Below, piece after piece: positions 34,141 to 43,379 of a stretch of DNA of 64,000 nt. This stretch comes from Saprospiraceae bacterium (GTDB taxonomy: Bacteria; Bacteroidota; Bacteroidia; Chitinophagales; Saprospiraceae). The number at the start of each line of letters is the position of its first letter. Positions within the stretch are counted from its first letter, which is position 1. The stretch is from positions 1 to 64,000 of the forward strand of contig JAIPBE010000015.1 of NCBI GenBank assembly GCA_021738725.1, given 5' to 3'. The translations under genes and the position numbers were made by a program. The notes under the pieces were generated by a model. It ran no database searches. It was given only the letters and a program-made list of their open reading frames with translations, and was not told the origin of the DNA.

Positions 34141-37100
34141 TTATCCCCGCATACATTTTTGCCACTCTGGTGTTTTCCTCAGATCATGCATCCAGGGATC
34201 TCTCTCGAGGACATAGGTGTATTCGCCAAAACCCTTTTTCAAGGCTTTGTCCAACCACTTGATCGCAGTTTTCTGATCTTGCTTTTTTGCATAGATACGG
34301 GCAACAGAATATGCATTTGCACCCGTTCCGGCATCGGCTGCATGGTTCATTTCGTACAGGTTGATGGCCTTGTCCAAGTCACCCGCCAGCAGCGCGTTCT
34401 GGGCGCGCAGGTCTGCGACCCGAAGGGTCTGCTGAGGATCCAGGATAAACCCGGCAGTTTTATCCAGTAAATGGGTACCTGCAGCAAATCGTGCATCCAG
34501 ATTATTCATGCGTGCTAACTTCAGATGCGTAGGGAACCGCAAATGCCCGACAGAATCCTGATAGGCGAGGTGTTCACGCACCTTTGGCAACTGGTACCGA
34601 GCTTGATAGCTCTCGATGATCTTATCACGCAGGTCATCCTGCGTGGGGGCATATGTCAACGCTCGTTCATATAAAGATTCGGCCTCGTCGCGTTTTTCAA
34701 GATGGAGCTGAATATCGCCTTGTTTTTGTAATACATCCGCGCGCTCATGGGCATAGACCAGATAGGGGAAGGCCATGTTCAAGAGGGACAGAGGCTTCTC
34801 GCACACCTGCGGCCAATAGATCAGATCAGGGTGTTTGTTCACATGCCTCGGTTGTGACCACGCCATATAGTAGTGGGTCACCAGGGCCAGATGATGTGAT
34901 GGATCGGGATCATCAAAACTGTCCTCAAATCCTTCATTTCGTACTTCATAATTCTTTTCCCTGCGCAAACAGATATTGTACAACAAATTGGCGGGTCGAA
35001 TGAGCCAGGTGGCTTGCCCGGGCATGCGATTAATCATGCGCAGATAAAACTGGTAAAGTTCCTGATCATTGCTATAGGGGCCGGTTATGTTTTGTCGGAA
35101 ATAGACTTCTTCAGCTTCGGTAAAACGACCAGTCCGTTCATATAAAGCGCCCAGCTTCTGGTACAGGATTACCTGGCTGGAGTCCTGAGACAAGAGTTCA
35201 TGGTAGATCTTTTCCGCCTCGGACCAACGCCCCCAGGATTCTGCGATCAGGGCATGCAGCATCTTCCTGCCATCTTCTTCAGGTTCATGTTCCGTTGCCA
35301 GTGTAATGCTCTGGTCAGCCAACTCATATTTTCCCACTTTGAAATATGCCCAGGCCAGTTGATCGTAAACGATGCGGTATTCAGGATCCAATTCGACAAC
35401 TGTTAAAAAACGGGGGATGGCTTTTTCATATTTCTCATCGAGACTGTAGACCTGTCCCAATTCGTAATACAGACTTGGATCTTTGGGATTTTTCTGAATG
35501 AGCGCCAGGAGTTCTTCTTCCGTTCTGAAATTTTCGCCATAAAAGTCTGGCGCCATTACATCCGAGTACCCATCCATATCTACATCCAGCGGAGAAATGG
35601 GCAGGTTCTTTTTCAGGTATTCTGCGATGACAAAATTCTCGTTGGCCATGACAAATTCTCCGGTTTGCTGGTAGAGATACCCCAGTCGTTCAAAACCGGC
35701 AAAATGTTGAGGAGCGAGCTGCGTGCATCGGAGGAAAGATGCTTCCGCATACAAATACCGATTCTGTTTTTCGTAGATCCGTCCCTGGATCAAATGCGCG
35801 TTCGCATATTCAGGGAGAAGCGAAAGTGCCTTTTCGACCATTTGTTGGGCTTCATCCAATCGCTTTTCACCAATGAGCATGGAAGCCAGATTCGCGTACG
35901 GCAATCCCCAGGTGGGAGCCAGTTCCTGTGCCAAGCGAAAGTGTTTTTCAGCCAGGTCGTTCTGCTTGCGGTATCGGTACAGGATACCCAGCTCATTATG
36001 CACGTAGGGCGCCTTGTCATCCAGGGCAAGCGCTTTGAGCTGCAGGGCCAGCGCATCGGTATAAGCCTGGGTGCGATCCTCCAGGGAGACAGCCAGAATA
36101 CGAATTGCCGCGCCCGAAAAATAGGCTTCTTTCACGGCGAGCCGGTCCCGAAGCGGGTGACCTTCCGGCAGCAGCTTGAGGACCATTTTGAAGATATCCG
36201 GATACCACCGGTATTTGGAGGTTTCATACTTGTAATAGGCGCGCTCCTCCAGGTCATCCGGATCGGCCTTCAAATAGTTGTTGATGATCTCTTGCCCCCG
36301 GTCGTGGAGAGCGATCGCCAACTTCAGGTTAAAGGCTTTCAAGGCCTCTGGATCTTGCACATCGATGCCGGCAAGTTGCCAGAAGTTGTCCAGTTTGTAT
36401 TGTTTGTCCGCGTCGATCTGATGCGCTCGAGCAACCTCAGCAAACTGGGACATGAAGGCGACCGGGATCTCCAGTGCAGGTAACGCCAGGAGAGCCGGGA
36501 GGTCCATATCATCGATCAAGGCTTCATCCTTGTTGGTCGAAAACAGAAGCTCAATGGGGCTTTCTTCCTGGACTAGCATCAGCACGATATCATCATCATC
36601 ATCCATGCCTCGCCCTCCGGTAGTTCCATCGGCCATGACCATGTCTCCCGAGCTGCCCTCATTGGTCAAAGCAGTGAAGATCTCCGGGACGACAAATCCC
36701 AGAGGAAAAGTTTCAGATGCAGAAACGATGATCGGGTCCTGCCGTTGGGGCGGATCGAGGGATTTGGTGTCTTTGACAACCGTTTGCCGAAAATAATCCG
36801 CTAGCTCTTCAGCGGTGACGGCATCCATGTCTGTCGTATTACTTTCATCATTAGCCAGTCCCTGCAAGCCACGGATCAGATAATAGGAGAACACGCCTCG
36901 ACCTCCGCCCCAGCTGGAGCCTTCAGCCGACTTTTGATCCGGCTTGCACGAAAGGATGCGCACCTCGTTTGCCTTTTGCTTTGCCAGGTTTTCCGTAGGG
37001 ACGTTACGGCCCTCCGCCAGGGTACCCGCCCGGCAGGCATCCAGGATGAATGTTGTGCGCACATTTCGAACGGATGACAACTCAATCGCGAGCAGGTCGA

Positions 37101-37572
37101 GATCTTCGACCCGAATCGCATTATTCCTGTAATTGTTGGGTGGGGAATCGTACGTCAAGAGATAGCCAAGCTGCCAAAGTGCAGCCACCTCCACATCTCC
37201 ATGTCCGGCAAAGTATAACAGGGCCACATCCCCTTCTTTAGACGATGTTTTAAGCCAGTTCATGGCATCATCCACGGCGGCTAACGTCGCATCCGCATTG
37301 GTCAGCACTCGGATCTGTTTCTGGATTTTCCCGGCGGCATCAGACCGCAGGTAATCGGCAAACGCCTGGGCATCCAGATGGGCATATTTGAGTGGTCGGA
37401 TTCCTGGGTCCCGATAATCAGACACCCCGATCACGACAGCACGCATGGTCGGTGCATCTACAGGTGGTGTCGTGGTCGAAGATCTGCGGATCGGTTGGGC
37501 GGAAACCATGGACGACACGAAGAGACCCAAAAATAAACAGGATAAAGAGACGTAGATGTAGTGACGGATCAT
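34141..37572 (-). CDS. Large secreted caspase-TPR protein A
   Basis: 1143 aa from the ATG at 37572, giving a signal peptide that ends SMVSAQ. The paralog has the same start and the same spacing to a conserved upstream box. The caspase domain is at about 40-300, with H124 in LYFAGHGD and C180 in FILDACRAG, then ILSCKPDQKSAEGS and GVFSYYLIRGLQG. A helical region (about 360-500) and about a dozen TPR repeats follow, up to a terminal segment (ALKKGFGEY...DPWMHDLRKTPEWQ). That tail is the part found fused to M14 in the pseudogene at 29812. TPRs suggest protein binding in the envelope. Confidence 0.87.
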   Translation of the reverse strand: MIRHYIYVSLSCLFLGLFVSSMVSAQPIRRSSTTTPPVDAPTMRAVVIGVSDYRDPGIRPLKYAHLDAQAFADYLRSDAAGKIQKQIRVLTNADATLAAVDDAMNWLKTSSKEGDVALLYFAGHGDVEVAALWQLGYLLTYDSPPNNYRNNAIRVEDLDLLAIELSSVRNVRTTFILDACRAGTLAEGRNVPTENLAKQKANEVRILSCKPDQKSAEGSSWGGGRGVFSYYLIRGLQGLANDESNTTDMDAVTAEELADYFRQTVVKDTKSLDPPQRQDPIIVSASETFPLGFVVPEIFTALTNEGSSGDMVMADGTTGGRGMDDDDDIVLMLVQEESPIELLFSTNKDEALIDDMDLPALLALPALEIPVAFMSQFAEVARAHQIDADKQYKLDNFWQLAGIDVQDPEALKAFNLKLAIALHDRGQEIINNYLKADPDDLEERAYYKYETSKYRWYPDIFKMVLKLLPEGHPLRDRLAVKEAYFSGAAIRILAVSLEDRTQAYTDALALQLKALALDDKAPYVHNELGILYRYRKQNDLAEKHFRLAQELAPTWGLPYANLASMLIGEKRLDEAQQMVEKALSLLPEYANAHLIQGRIYEKQNRYLYAEASFLRCTQLAPQHFAGFERLGYLYQQTGEFVMANENFVIAEYLKKNLPISPLDVDMDGYSDVMAPDFYGENFRTEEELLALIQKNPKDPSLYYELGQVYSLDEKYEKAIPRFLTVVELDPEYRIVYDQLAWAYFKVGKYELADQSITLATEHEPEEDGRKMLHALIAESWGRWSEAEKIYHELLSQDSSQVILYQKLGALYERTGRFTEAEEVYFRQNITGPYSNDQELYQFYLRMINRMPGQATWLIRPANLLYNICLRREKNYEVRNEGFEDSFDDPDPSHHLALVTHYYMAWSQPRHVNKHPDLIYWPQVCEKPLSLLNMAFPYLVYAHERADVLQKQGDIQLHLEKRDEAESLYERALTYAPTQDDLRDKIIESYQARYQLPKVREHLAYQDSVGHLRFPTHLKLARMNNLDARFAAGTHLLDKTAGFILDPQQTLRVADLRAQNALLAGDLDKAINLYEMNHAADAGTGANAYSVARIYAKKQDQKTAIKWLDKALKKGFGEYTYVLERDPWMHDLRKTPEWQKCMRG

Positions 37573-37596
37573 CGAGCGTTTGTGTTTGTAGATGCC

Positions 37597-37604
37597 TAAA
37601 TATA
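37597..37604 (-). promoter_or_regulatory. Conserved -7 box (TATATTTA) upstream of caspase-TPR A
   Basis: On the - strand TATATTTA fits TAnnTTTG except for the last base and is preceded by a TTG 21 bases upstream. The surrounding block, ATCCTTATATTTAG to ACAAACACAA, is shared with the paralog at 41277-41284 at the same 24-base distance to the start codon. Confidence 0.5.
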
Positions 37605-37817
37605 AGGATAGCATGGCATGTGTTTCAATAATAAAGAGAATGCATCCCAACCGTTTTGTCCGTATTGGATGCGAGTATGGCCCGATCTAATGGGAATGGG
37701 GGTGTGCCCTGTCATCATAAGATCGGTCTATCAGGCAACGGTATGATGTTCCCTCATGTCGCTGAACTTCGACCAGTATACGAGGCCGGCCGTTTGAACT
37801 GCGTTTGGTAAAAGTAT

Positions 37818-40800
37818 TTATTCAATGATAATTCGCTTCCACTTGGAGGTATTTCGGAGCCTAACCATAGCTGGATCACGAGCCACCACCCAACGGTATT
37901 GGCGGAATCCCAGTTTCATGGCTTTGTCCACCCAAAGCAAAGCCTTTTTTCTATGTTTCTGGGAGGCATGAATACGGGCTATGGACCATGCAGATTCTCC
38001 GTGATCCGGATGCAAGGTATGATTGCGTTCATAGAGGGTTAATGCATGGGTGAGATCGCCCTTCAGGACGGCATTCTGTGCCTCCAACGCGTCTAATGAT
38101 CTGGACTCTTCTGGTCCCATCATCATGTCCTTTGCTGTATGCATGACTTCACCGGCCTTCTGGAAATAACCATTCAGATTATTCATGCGTACCAGGACCA
38201 GGTGATCCGGATAATGCAGTCGTCCCAGTGAATCCTGTTGGGCCAGCAGTTTTCGGGCTTTCTCATATTGCTGTTCCGCGATATATTCCTGGATCATATC
38301 GTCTCTGATATCCTCCCGAAAGGGAGCGTGATTGAAGGCGCGCTGAAAATCGGATAATGCCTGATCTACATGATTAAGTTGAAGATGGATATTGCCTGTT
38401 TTTTGCAAAATACTTGCTCGTTCAAAAGGGGAAAGTATATAGGGATAGATCGACTGGAATAGTTCTAATGCATTTGCGCAAGCATTCTGTTTGACACGCA
38501 GATCTGGATGGATGGAATATGGCAGAGGGGACCACCAGGTGGAGTAGAATTCATCGACTGTGGTGGACTTGTCGTAGGCATTACCGTGCACTTTTTCCGC
38601 CGAGGAGTGCCCCATCGCAGGTTGACTCTTTGGAACGGTTATGCACTCCTGATAGAGGATCATACCCGCTCGTTGTTTCCAGGAATACTGACTGGGCATC
38701 TTATCAGACATCCGGAGATAAAACGTATAGAGCGCATTTCGTCCAGCCTCTTTATAATAATTCCGGTATTCCAAATATGTCATCTCAGCCTCGACATCCT
38801 GTTCTGTTCTCTCGTATAATGCGCCCAATTTCTGGTAGCCTAGTTGAAAGGAGGGATTATGATTGAGTAAGTCTCGATAGATCTTTTCTGCCTGGCTCCA
38901 TCGCCCCCACTTTTCTGCCAATAATGCCTTCAGCATATCTCGCCCTTCATCATATCCAGTGAGACGTTCTGCCAGGGTAAGCATGCGGTCGGCCAGTTCA
39001 TATTTTTCAAGTTTTAAATAAGTCCAGGCAAGATGGTCATAGAGTTGCGGGGTATCGGCATCCATTTGCAAAACTGTTTGGAAAGCAGTCAACGCTTCTG
39101 CGTACTGACGCTTCTTACTGGCCTCTTCACCGAGTTGCATGTAATATTCTGGACCCGGATCTCCTACCGGATAGGTGGATAACGATTCGGGAATCGTATA
39201 TACAGATTTGTCTCCAAACGCGTCTGGATATTTATGTGGGCCAGCCGTCACGTCTGGAAAATTAAATTGTTGGGCAATAAAATCAAATCGATCCAGCAGT
39301 TTATTGATTATTTCGAAATTCGCGTTGGCTTTGTCATATTCACCTGTCTGGAGATATAGATATCCCAGACGATCATATGCAGCAAAGTCTTCCGGCGCCA
39401 ACCGTATACAATGCAGATATTCTACTTCCGCCTCCAGGAATAGTCGATTCAATTCATAGATCCGCCCCTGATGGAGGTGGGAAATGTAATTGTCCGGCAT
39501 CAGTTGAAGTGCCCTGGATGCGTATTCCTGGGCTTCGGTCAGGCGATTCTGAAGGATCAGGGTAGCACAAAGATTCGCATATGGGAGGCCCCATGAGGGA
39601 GCCAGCTCGAGTGCTTTACGGAAGTGATATTCCGCTTTTTTCATTTGTTCTGTGCGTTTGTATAGGATGCCCAATTCATTGTGCACATAGGGGGCATGGG
39701 GATCCAGACTCAGTGCTTTTTGTTGTAAGGCCATCGCTTCAGCATAAGCAGGAGCCGGATCTTTCAGCCCTATGGCCAGGATCCGGACAGAAGCGCCTGA
39801 AAAGTATGCCTCCTTTACGGCGACGCGATCCCGAAGTGGGTGACCTTCCGGCAACAACTTGAGCACCAGTTTGAAAATATCGGGGTACCATCGATATTTG
39901 GTGGTTTCAAATTTCTGGAAAGCACGCTCTTCCAGATCATCCGGATCGGATCGGAGATAGCTGTTAATGATCTCCTGGCCCCGATCGTGTAGATCGATCG
40001 CCAGCTTGAGGTTAAAGGCTTTCATCGTCGCGGGATCATAGACATTGATGTCGGCCTGCTGCCAATAGTTGTTCAAATTGAATTGAAGTTCCGGATTGAC
40101 ATTCTGTTTTTGAGCGGCCGTAGCAAGCTGGGTTATGAACGCGATCGGGATCTCCAGGGCAGGTAGTGCCAGGAGGGCAGGGAGGTCCATATCATCGATC
40201 AAGGCCTTATCCTGATGGGTTGTCAAGAGAAGATCAATGGGGCTTCCTGCCTGGACTTTCGTGAGGGTGAAAACATCATTATCCTTACCACGCCCATCGG
40301 TCGTGCCATCTGCCATGACTATATCTCCAGAGCTGGCCTCATTGGTCAAAGCAGTGAATATTTCCGGGACGACAAACCCCAGGGGAAAGGTCTCAGATGC
40401 AGAAACAATGATCGGGTCCTGCCGTTGTGGTGGATCCAGGGATTTGGTGTCCTTGACGACCGTCTGCCGAAAATAGTCCGCCAGTTCTTCCACTGTGACG
40501 GCATCCAGGTCGGTCGTATTGCTTTCATCATTGGCCAAGCCTTGTAAGCCACGGATCAAATAATAGGAGAACACGCCCCGACCACCGCCCCAGGTGGAGC
40601 CTTCAGCCGACTTTTGATCCGGCTTGCAAGAAAGGATGCGCACCTCATTTGCCTTTTGTTTCGCCAGGTTTTCAGTGGGCACGCTGCGGCCCTCCGCCAG
40701 GGTGCCTGCTCGACAGGCATCCAGGATGAAGGTTGTGCGCACATTTCGAACGGATGACAGTTCAATGGCGAGCAGGTCGAGATCTTCGACCCGGATCGCA

Positions 40801-41252
40801 TTGTTCCTGTAATTGTTGGGTGGGGAATCGTACGTCAAGAGATAGCCCAATTGCCAAAGTGCCGCCAGCTCTACATCTCCATGCCCGGCAAAGTATAACA
40901 GGGCCACATCCCCTTCTTTGGATGATGTTTTGAGCCAGTTCATGGCATCATCCACAGAGGCTAGTGTCGCATCTGCATTGGTCAGGAGTCGGATCTGCTT
41001 CTGGATCTTCCCGGCCGCATCAGACCGCAGGTAATCGGCAAACGCCTGGGCATCCAGATGGGCATATTTGAGTGGTCGGATTCCGGGGTCCCGATAATCA
41101 GACACCCCGATCACGACGGCACGCATGGTCGGTGCATCCACTGGCGTAGTGGTGTCCGCAGTTCTGCGGATCGGTTGTGCAGTGGCCAATCCCGAAATAC
41201 TGAGGCCAAAAACCAGAAGGAATAAGTTGGCAAAAAGGCGGTGCCGGGCCAT
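37818..41252 (-). CDS. Large secreted caspase-TPR protein B
   Basis: 1144 aa from the ATG at 41252, with a signal peptide ending at LATAQ. The first 300 residues after the signal peptide are almost identical to protein A (H124 in LYFAGHGD, C180 in ILDACRAG). The helical and TPR region (about 360-1100) has diverged strongly, and the C-terminus reads AMKLGFRQY...DPAMVRLRNTSKW. This mosaic pattern suggests recent gene conversion or strong constraint on the protease part and variation of the TPR part. It is first in the - strand caspase series and is divergent from the metacaspase operon that starts at 41407. Confidence 0.87.
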   Translation of the reverse strand: MARHRLFANLFLLVFGLSISGLATAQPIRRTADTTTPVDAPTMRAVVIGVSDYRDPGIRPLKYAHLDAQAFADYLRSDAAGKIQKQIRLLTNADATLASVDDAMNWLKTSSKEGDVALLYFAGHGDVELAALWQLGYLLTYDSPPNNYRNNAIRVEDLDLLAIELSSVRNVRTTFILDACRAGTLAEGRSVPTENLAKQKANEVRILSCKPDQKSAEGSTWGGGRGVFSYYLIRGLQGLANDESNTTDLDAVTVEELADYFRQTVVKDTKSLDPPQRQDPIIVSASETFPLGFVVPEIFTALTNEASSGDIVMADGTTDGRGKDNDVFTLTKVQAGSPIDLLLTTHQDKALIDDMDLPALLALPALEIPIAFITQLATAAQKQNVNPELQFNLNNYWQQADINVYDPATMKAFNLKLAIDLHDRGQEIINSYLRSDPDDLEERAFQKFETTKYRWYPDIFKLVLKLLPEGHPLRDRVAVKEAYFSGASVRILAIGLKDPAPAYAEAMALQQKALSLDPHAPYVHNELGILYKRTEQMKKAEYHFRKALELAPSWGLPYANLCATLILQNRLTEAQEYASRALQLMPDNYISHLHQGRIYELNRLFLEAEVEYLHCIRLAPEDFAAYDRLGYLYLQTGEYDKANANFEIINKLLDRFDFIAQQFNFPDVTAGPHKYPDAFGDKSVYTIPESLSTYPVGDPGPEYYMQLGEEASKKRQYAEALTAFQTVLQMDADTPQLYDHLAWTYLKLEKYELADRMLTLAERLTGYDEGRDMLKALLAEKWGRWSQAEKIYRDLLNHNPSFQLGYQKLGALYERTEQDVEAEMTYLEYRNYYKEAGRNALYTFYLRMSDKMPSQYSWKQRAGMILYQECITVPKSQPAMGHSSAEKVHGNAYDKSTTVDEFYSTWWSPLPYSIHPDLRVKQNACANALELFQSIYPYILSPFERASILQKTGNIHLQLNHVDQALSDFQRAFNHAPFREDIRDDMIQEYIAEQQYEKARKLLAQQDSLGRLHYPDHLVLVRMNNLNGYFQKAGEVMHTAKDMMMGPEESRSLDALEAQNAVLKGDLTHALTLYERNHTLHPDHGESAWSIARIHASQKHRKKALLWVDKAMKLGFRQYRWVVARDPAMVRLRNTSKWKRIIIE

Positions 41253-41276
41253 GGAACGATTGTGTTTGTGGATTTC

Positions 41277-41284
41277 TAAATATA
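41277..41284 (-). promoter_or_regulatory. Conserved -7 box (TATATTTA) upstream of caspase-TPR B
   Basis: Same box, same flanking sequence and same distance to the ATG as at 37597-37604. The 154-base gap to the divergent gene at 41407 presumably holds promoters for both directions. No TTG is found at the expected -33 position here. Confidence 0.45.
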
Positions 41285-41406
41285 AGGATTGCATGGAATG
41301 TAACCGGGAAAAGAATGTTATCCAGCATGGATCGGTAACTGACGACGGTCCATTTTGTCTTATCTTTCCAAGACTAGCCTTTCTTCTGTCCGATTAAATC
41401 TTAAAC

Positions 41407-43350
41407 ATGTTTCGTGTGCTTCGTACCTCCTTAATTCTCCTTTCCTGCTGCTTGATCTCCTTTTCACCCATTTGGGGCCAGCAAACTAATCATGCAGCCC
41501 TGATCGGCGTGGGGGCATATCCAGCAGCTTCGGGATGGGCGACGCTTTCCTCAGCAAATGATTTGGAGCTATTGTCCCTGACCCTCCAGGATGTGGGCTT
41601 TCAGTCAAAGAATATCCATACCATCCAGGATGAACAAGCCACTAAAAGAGGAATTATCTCCTTCCTGAATAAGGAAGTGGCCCCTAAACTGCATAAAGGT
41701 GACCTGCTTCTCCTGCATTTTTCAGGCCATGGTCAGCAGGCGGCTGATGATAATGGAGATGAATCGGATCAGCTCGATGAATGTTGGGTGCCGTTCGATT
41801 CACCAAAGAACTACCAGGCAGGTGTCAATGAAGGAGAGAACCTCCTCCGGGATGACGAGATCGGTTCCATCCTGGATAACCTGCTGAAACGGGTGGGCCC
41901 GGAAGGTCAACTTTTCATTTCTGTAGATGCCTGCCATTCCGGAACATCGACCCGAGGAATGGGAACGGCCCGTGGTACGGATGTGATCATGGCAGATCCC
42001 GCATCGGTGCGGACAGGTCTGTTTGGCAAGCATCGAAGCAATCCGACACCGGTACCTGAGCTGGTCACCTCCGAATCCAGAAAGAATCTGATCGTGCTTA
42101 CCAGTTCATCACCCACCCAACTCAGTCAGGAGAATATAGACAGTGGACAGGGATTTGGCGTCTATACCTATCAGTTTTGCAAGTGCTTGAGATCTATTGA
42201 TCCAGATGCCACCGTAAACGAACTCTTTGATGAAGTTAAATCCCGGATCTCAGGTATGGGATATGATCAACGTCCGACTGCTGAGGGAGATCTCGAAACG
42301 CCTCTCTTTGGAGGTCGACTGAAACCGCCAGTTCCAGTGTACCGGATTGCCAAACTGCGCGCGCCGGACACAGTTCAACTTGCAGTAGGCAGCCTGAAGG
42401 GTATTTATCCCGGGAGCCTGATGAATATCTATCCCTCCGGAATAACAGATACAACAGGTATTGTCCCCATTGGCAGGGGGGTCATTACAAAGGTGACTTC
42501 GGTGACCAGTGATCTTGCTCTCACCAAAGCAGTGACAGAAAGTGCACTGGCGAATTGTCGGGCCTATCAGATCTATGCGGCGGCCCCTCCGATCGATCTC
42601 TCCATACACCTGCAGGACCTCAGCCCTGCCTCCACAGCCGTGATCACCGCTACGCTGAAGAATTACCCCTTTATCCGGATTTCCGATCTCCCCGCTCGTA
42701 TGATCGTGGAGGACACACAGGATAGTATTTTCCTCTGGACATCGTATGATCGATTGCTCTGGAAGGATAAGATCAGTGAATCCAACGGGGAGCGAATGAT
42801 CAAAGCGATCAAACAACATGTAGAAGCCATTGCGATGCGGTTGATCGAGACAAAGGATCCGGAATACCTGGCTACAGTAAGAATGGAGATCATAGACAGT
42901 GATGATAATTGGGTCCCGTTTGCAGCCGAGGAGGTAGTGGAAGGCGATTTGATGCGGCTGGTCGTCACCAACACCGGCGATACCCCATATTATTACTCCC
43001 TCGTGGATGTCCAACCGGATGACCAAATCATTACGCTGATCCCACCCCTGGGGAATGACCCGAAGCGATATCAGCTGAAGCCGGGAAAGAGCTGGACAAG
43101 TCCCGCTTTCAATGTCAAACCCCCCTATGGAGCAGAAACGGTCAAATTGATATGCACCGACAAACCCGTCCATCTCGGGCAGATCCAGTCGACGCGCAGC
43201 ATCCCGTCCAAACCGCATTTGCTCGAGTTGTTGTACGCTTCCAGCTTCCCTGAAATTAGTGGAACCCGCGGGATCTCCATCGACGAAAAGCCGGCCGGTT
43301 CAGGTAGTGTGCACACGCTTCAATTCAGTATTGTTGAGAATAGAGAATAG
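41407..43350 (+). CDS. Secreted metacaspase-like protease with DUF4384 domain
   Basis: 647 aa with a signal peptide ending at IWGQQ. The caspase domain is at about 27-310, with H108 in LHFSGHGQ and C176 in SVDACHSGT. Between them DDNGDESDQLDECWVPFD matches the acidic loop of type I metacaspases, which suggests calcium dependence. The middle region is beta-rich. The part at about 505-600 with YYYSLVDVQPDDQIITLIPP fits DUF4384, often attached to bacterial caspases. It lies 29 bases before a CHAT-protease gene, so the two are likely one operon, divergent from the caspase-TPR series. Confidence 0.87.
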   Translation: MFRVLRTSLILLSCCLISFSPIWGQQTNHAALIGVGAYPAASGWATLSSANDLELLSLTLQDVGFQSKNIHTIQDEQATKRGIISFLNKEVAPKLHKGDLLLLHFSGHGQQAADDNGDESDQLDECWVPFDSPKNYQAGVNEGENLLRDDEIGSILDNLLKRVGPEGQLFISVDACHSGTSTRGMGTARGTDVIMADPASVRTGLFGKHRSNPTPVPELVTSESRKNLIVLTSSSPTQLSQENIDSGQGFGVYTYQFCKCLRSIDPDATVNELFDEVKSRISGMGYDQRPTAEGDLETPLFGGRLKPPVPVYRIAKLRAPDTVQLAVGSLKGIYPGSLMNIYPSGITDTTGIVPIGRGVITKVTSVTSDLALTKAVTESALANCRAYQIYAAAPPIDLSIHLQDLSPASTAVITATLKNYPFIRISDLPARMIVEDTQDSIFLWTSYDRLLWKDKISESNGERMIKAIKQHVEAIAMRLIETKDPEYLATVRMEIIDSDDNWVPFAAEEVVEGDLMRLVVTNTGDTPYYYSLVDVQPDDQIITLIPPLGNDPKRYQLKPGKSWTSPAFNVKPPYGAETVKLICTDKPVHLGQIQSTRSIPSKPHLLELLYASSFPEISGTRGISIDEKPAGSGSVHTLQFSIVENRE

Positions 43351-43379
43351 GCTGAGGCTGACGGAATGATCAACCTGAC

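Noticed and set aside
42250-43218. 322-codon open frame opposite the metacaspase-DUF4384 gene
   Set aside because: Antisense shadow without recognisable domains.
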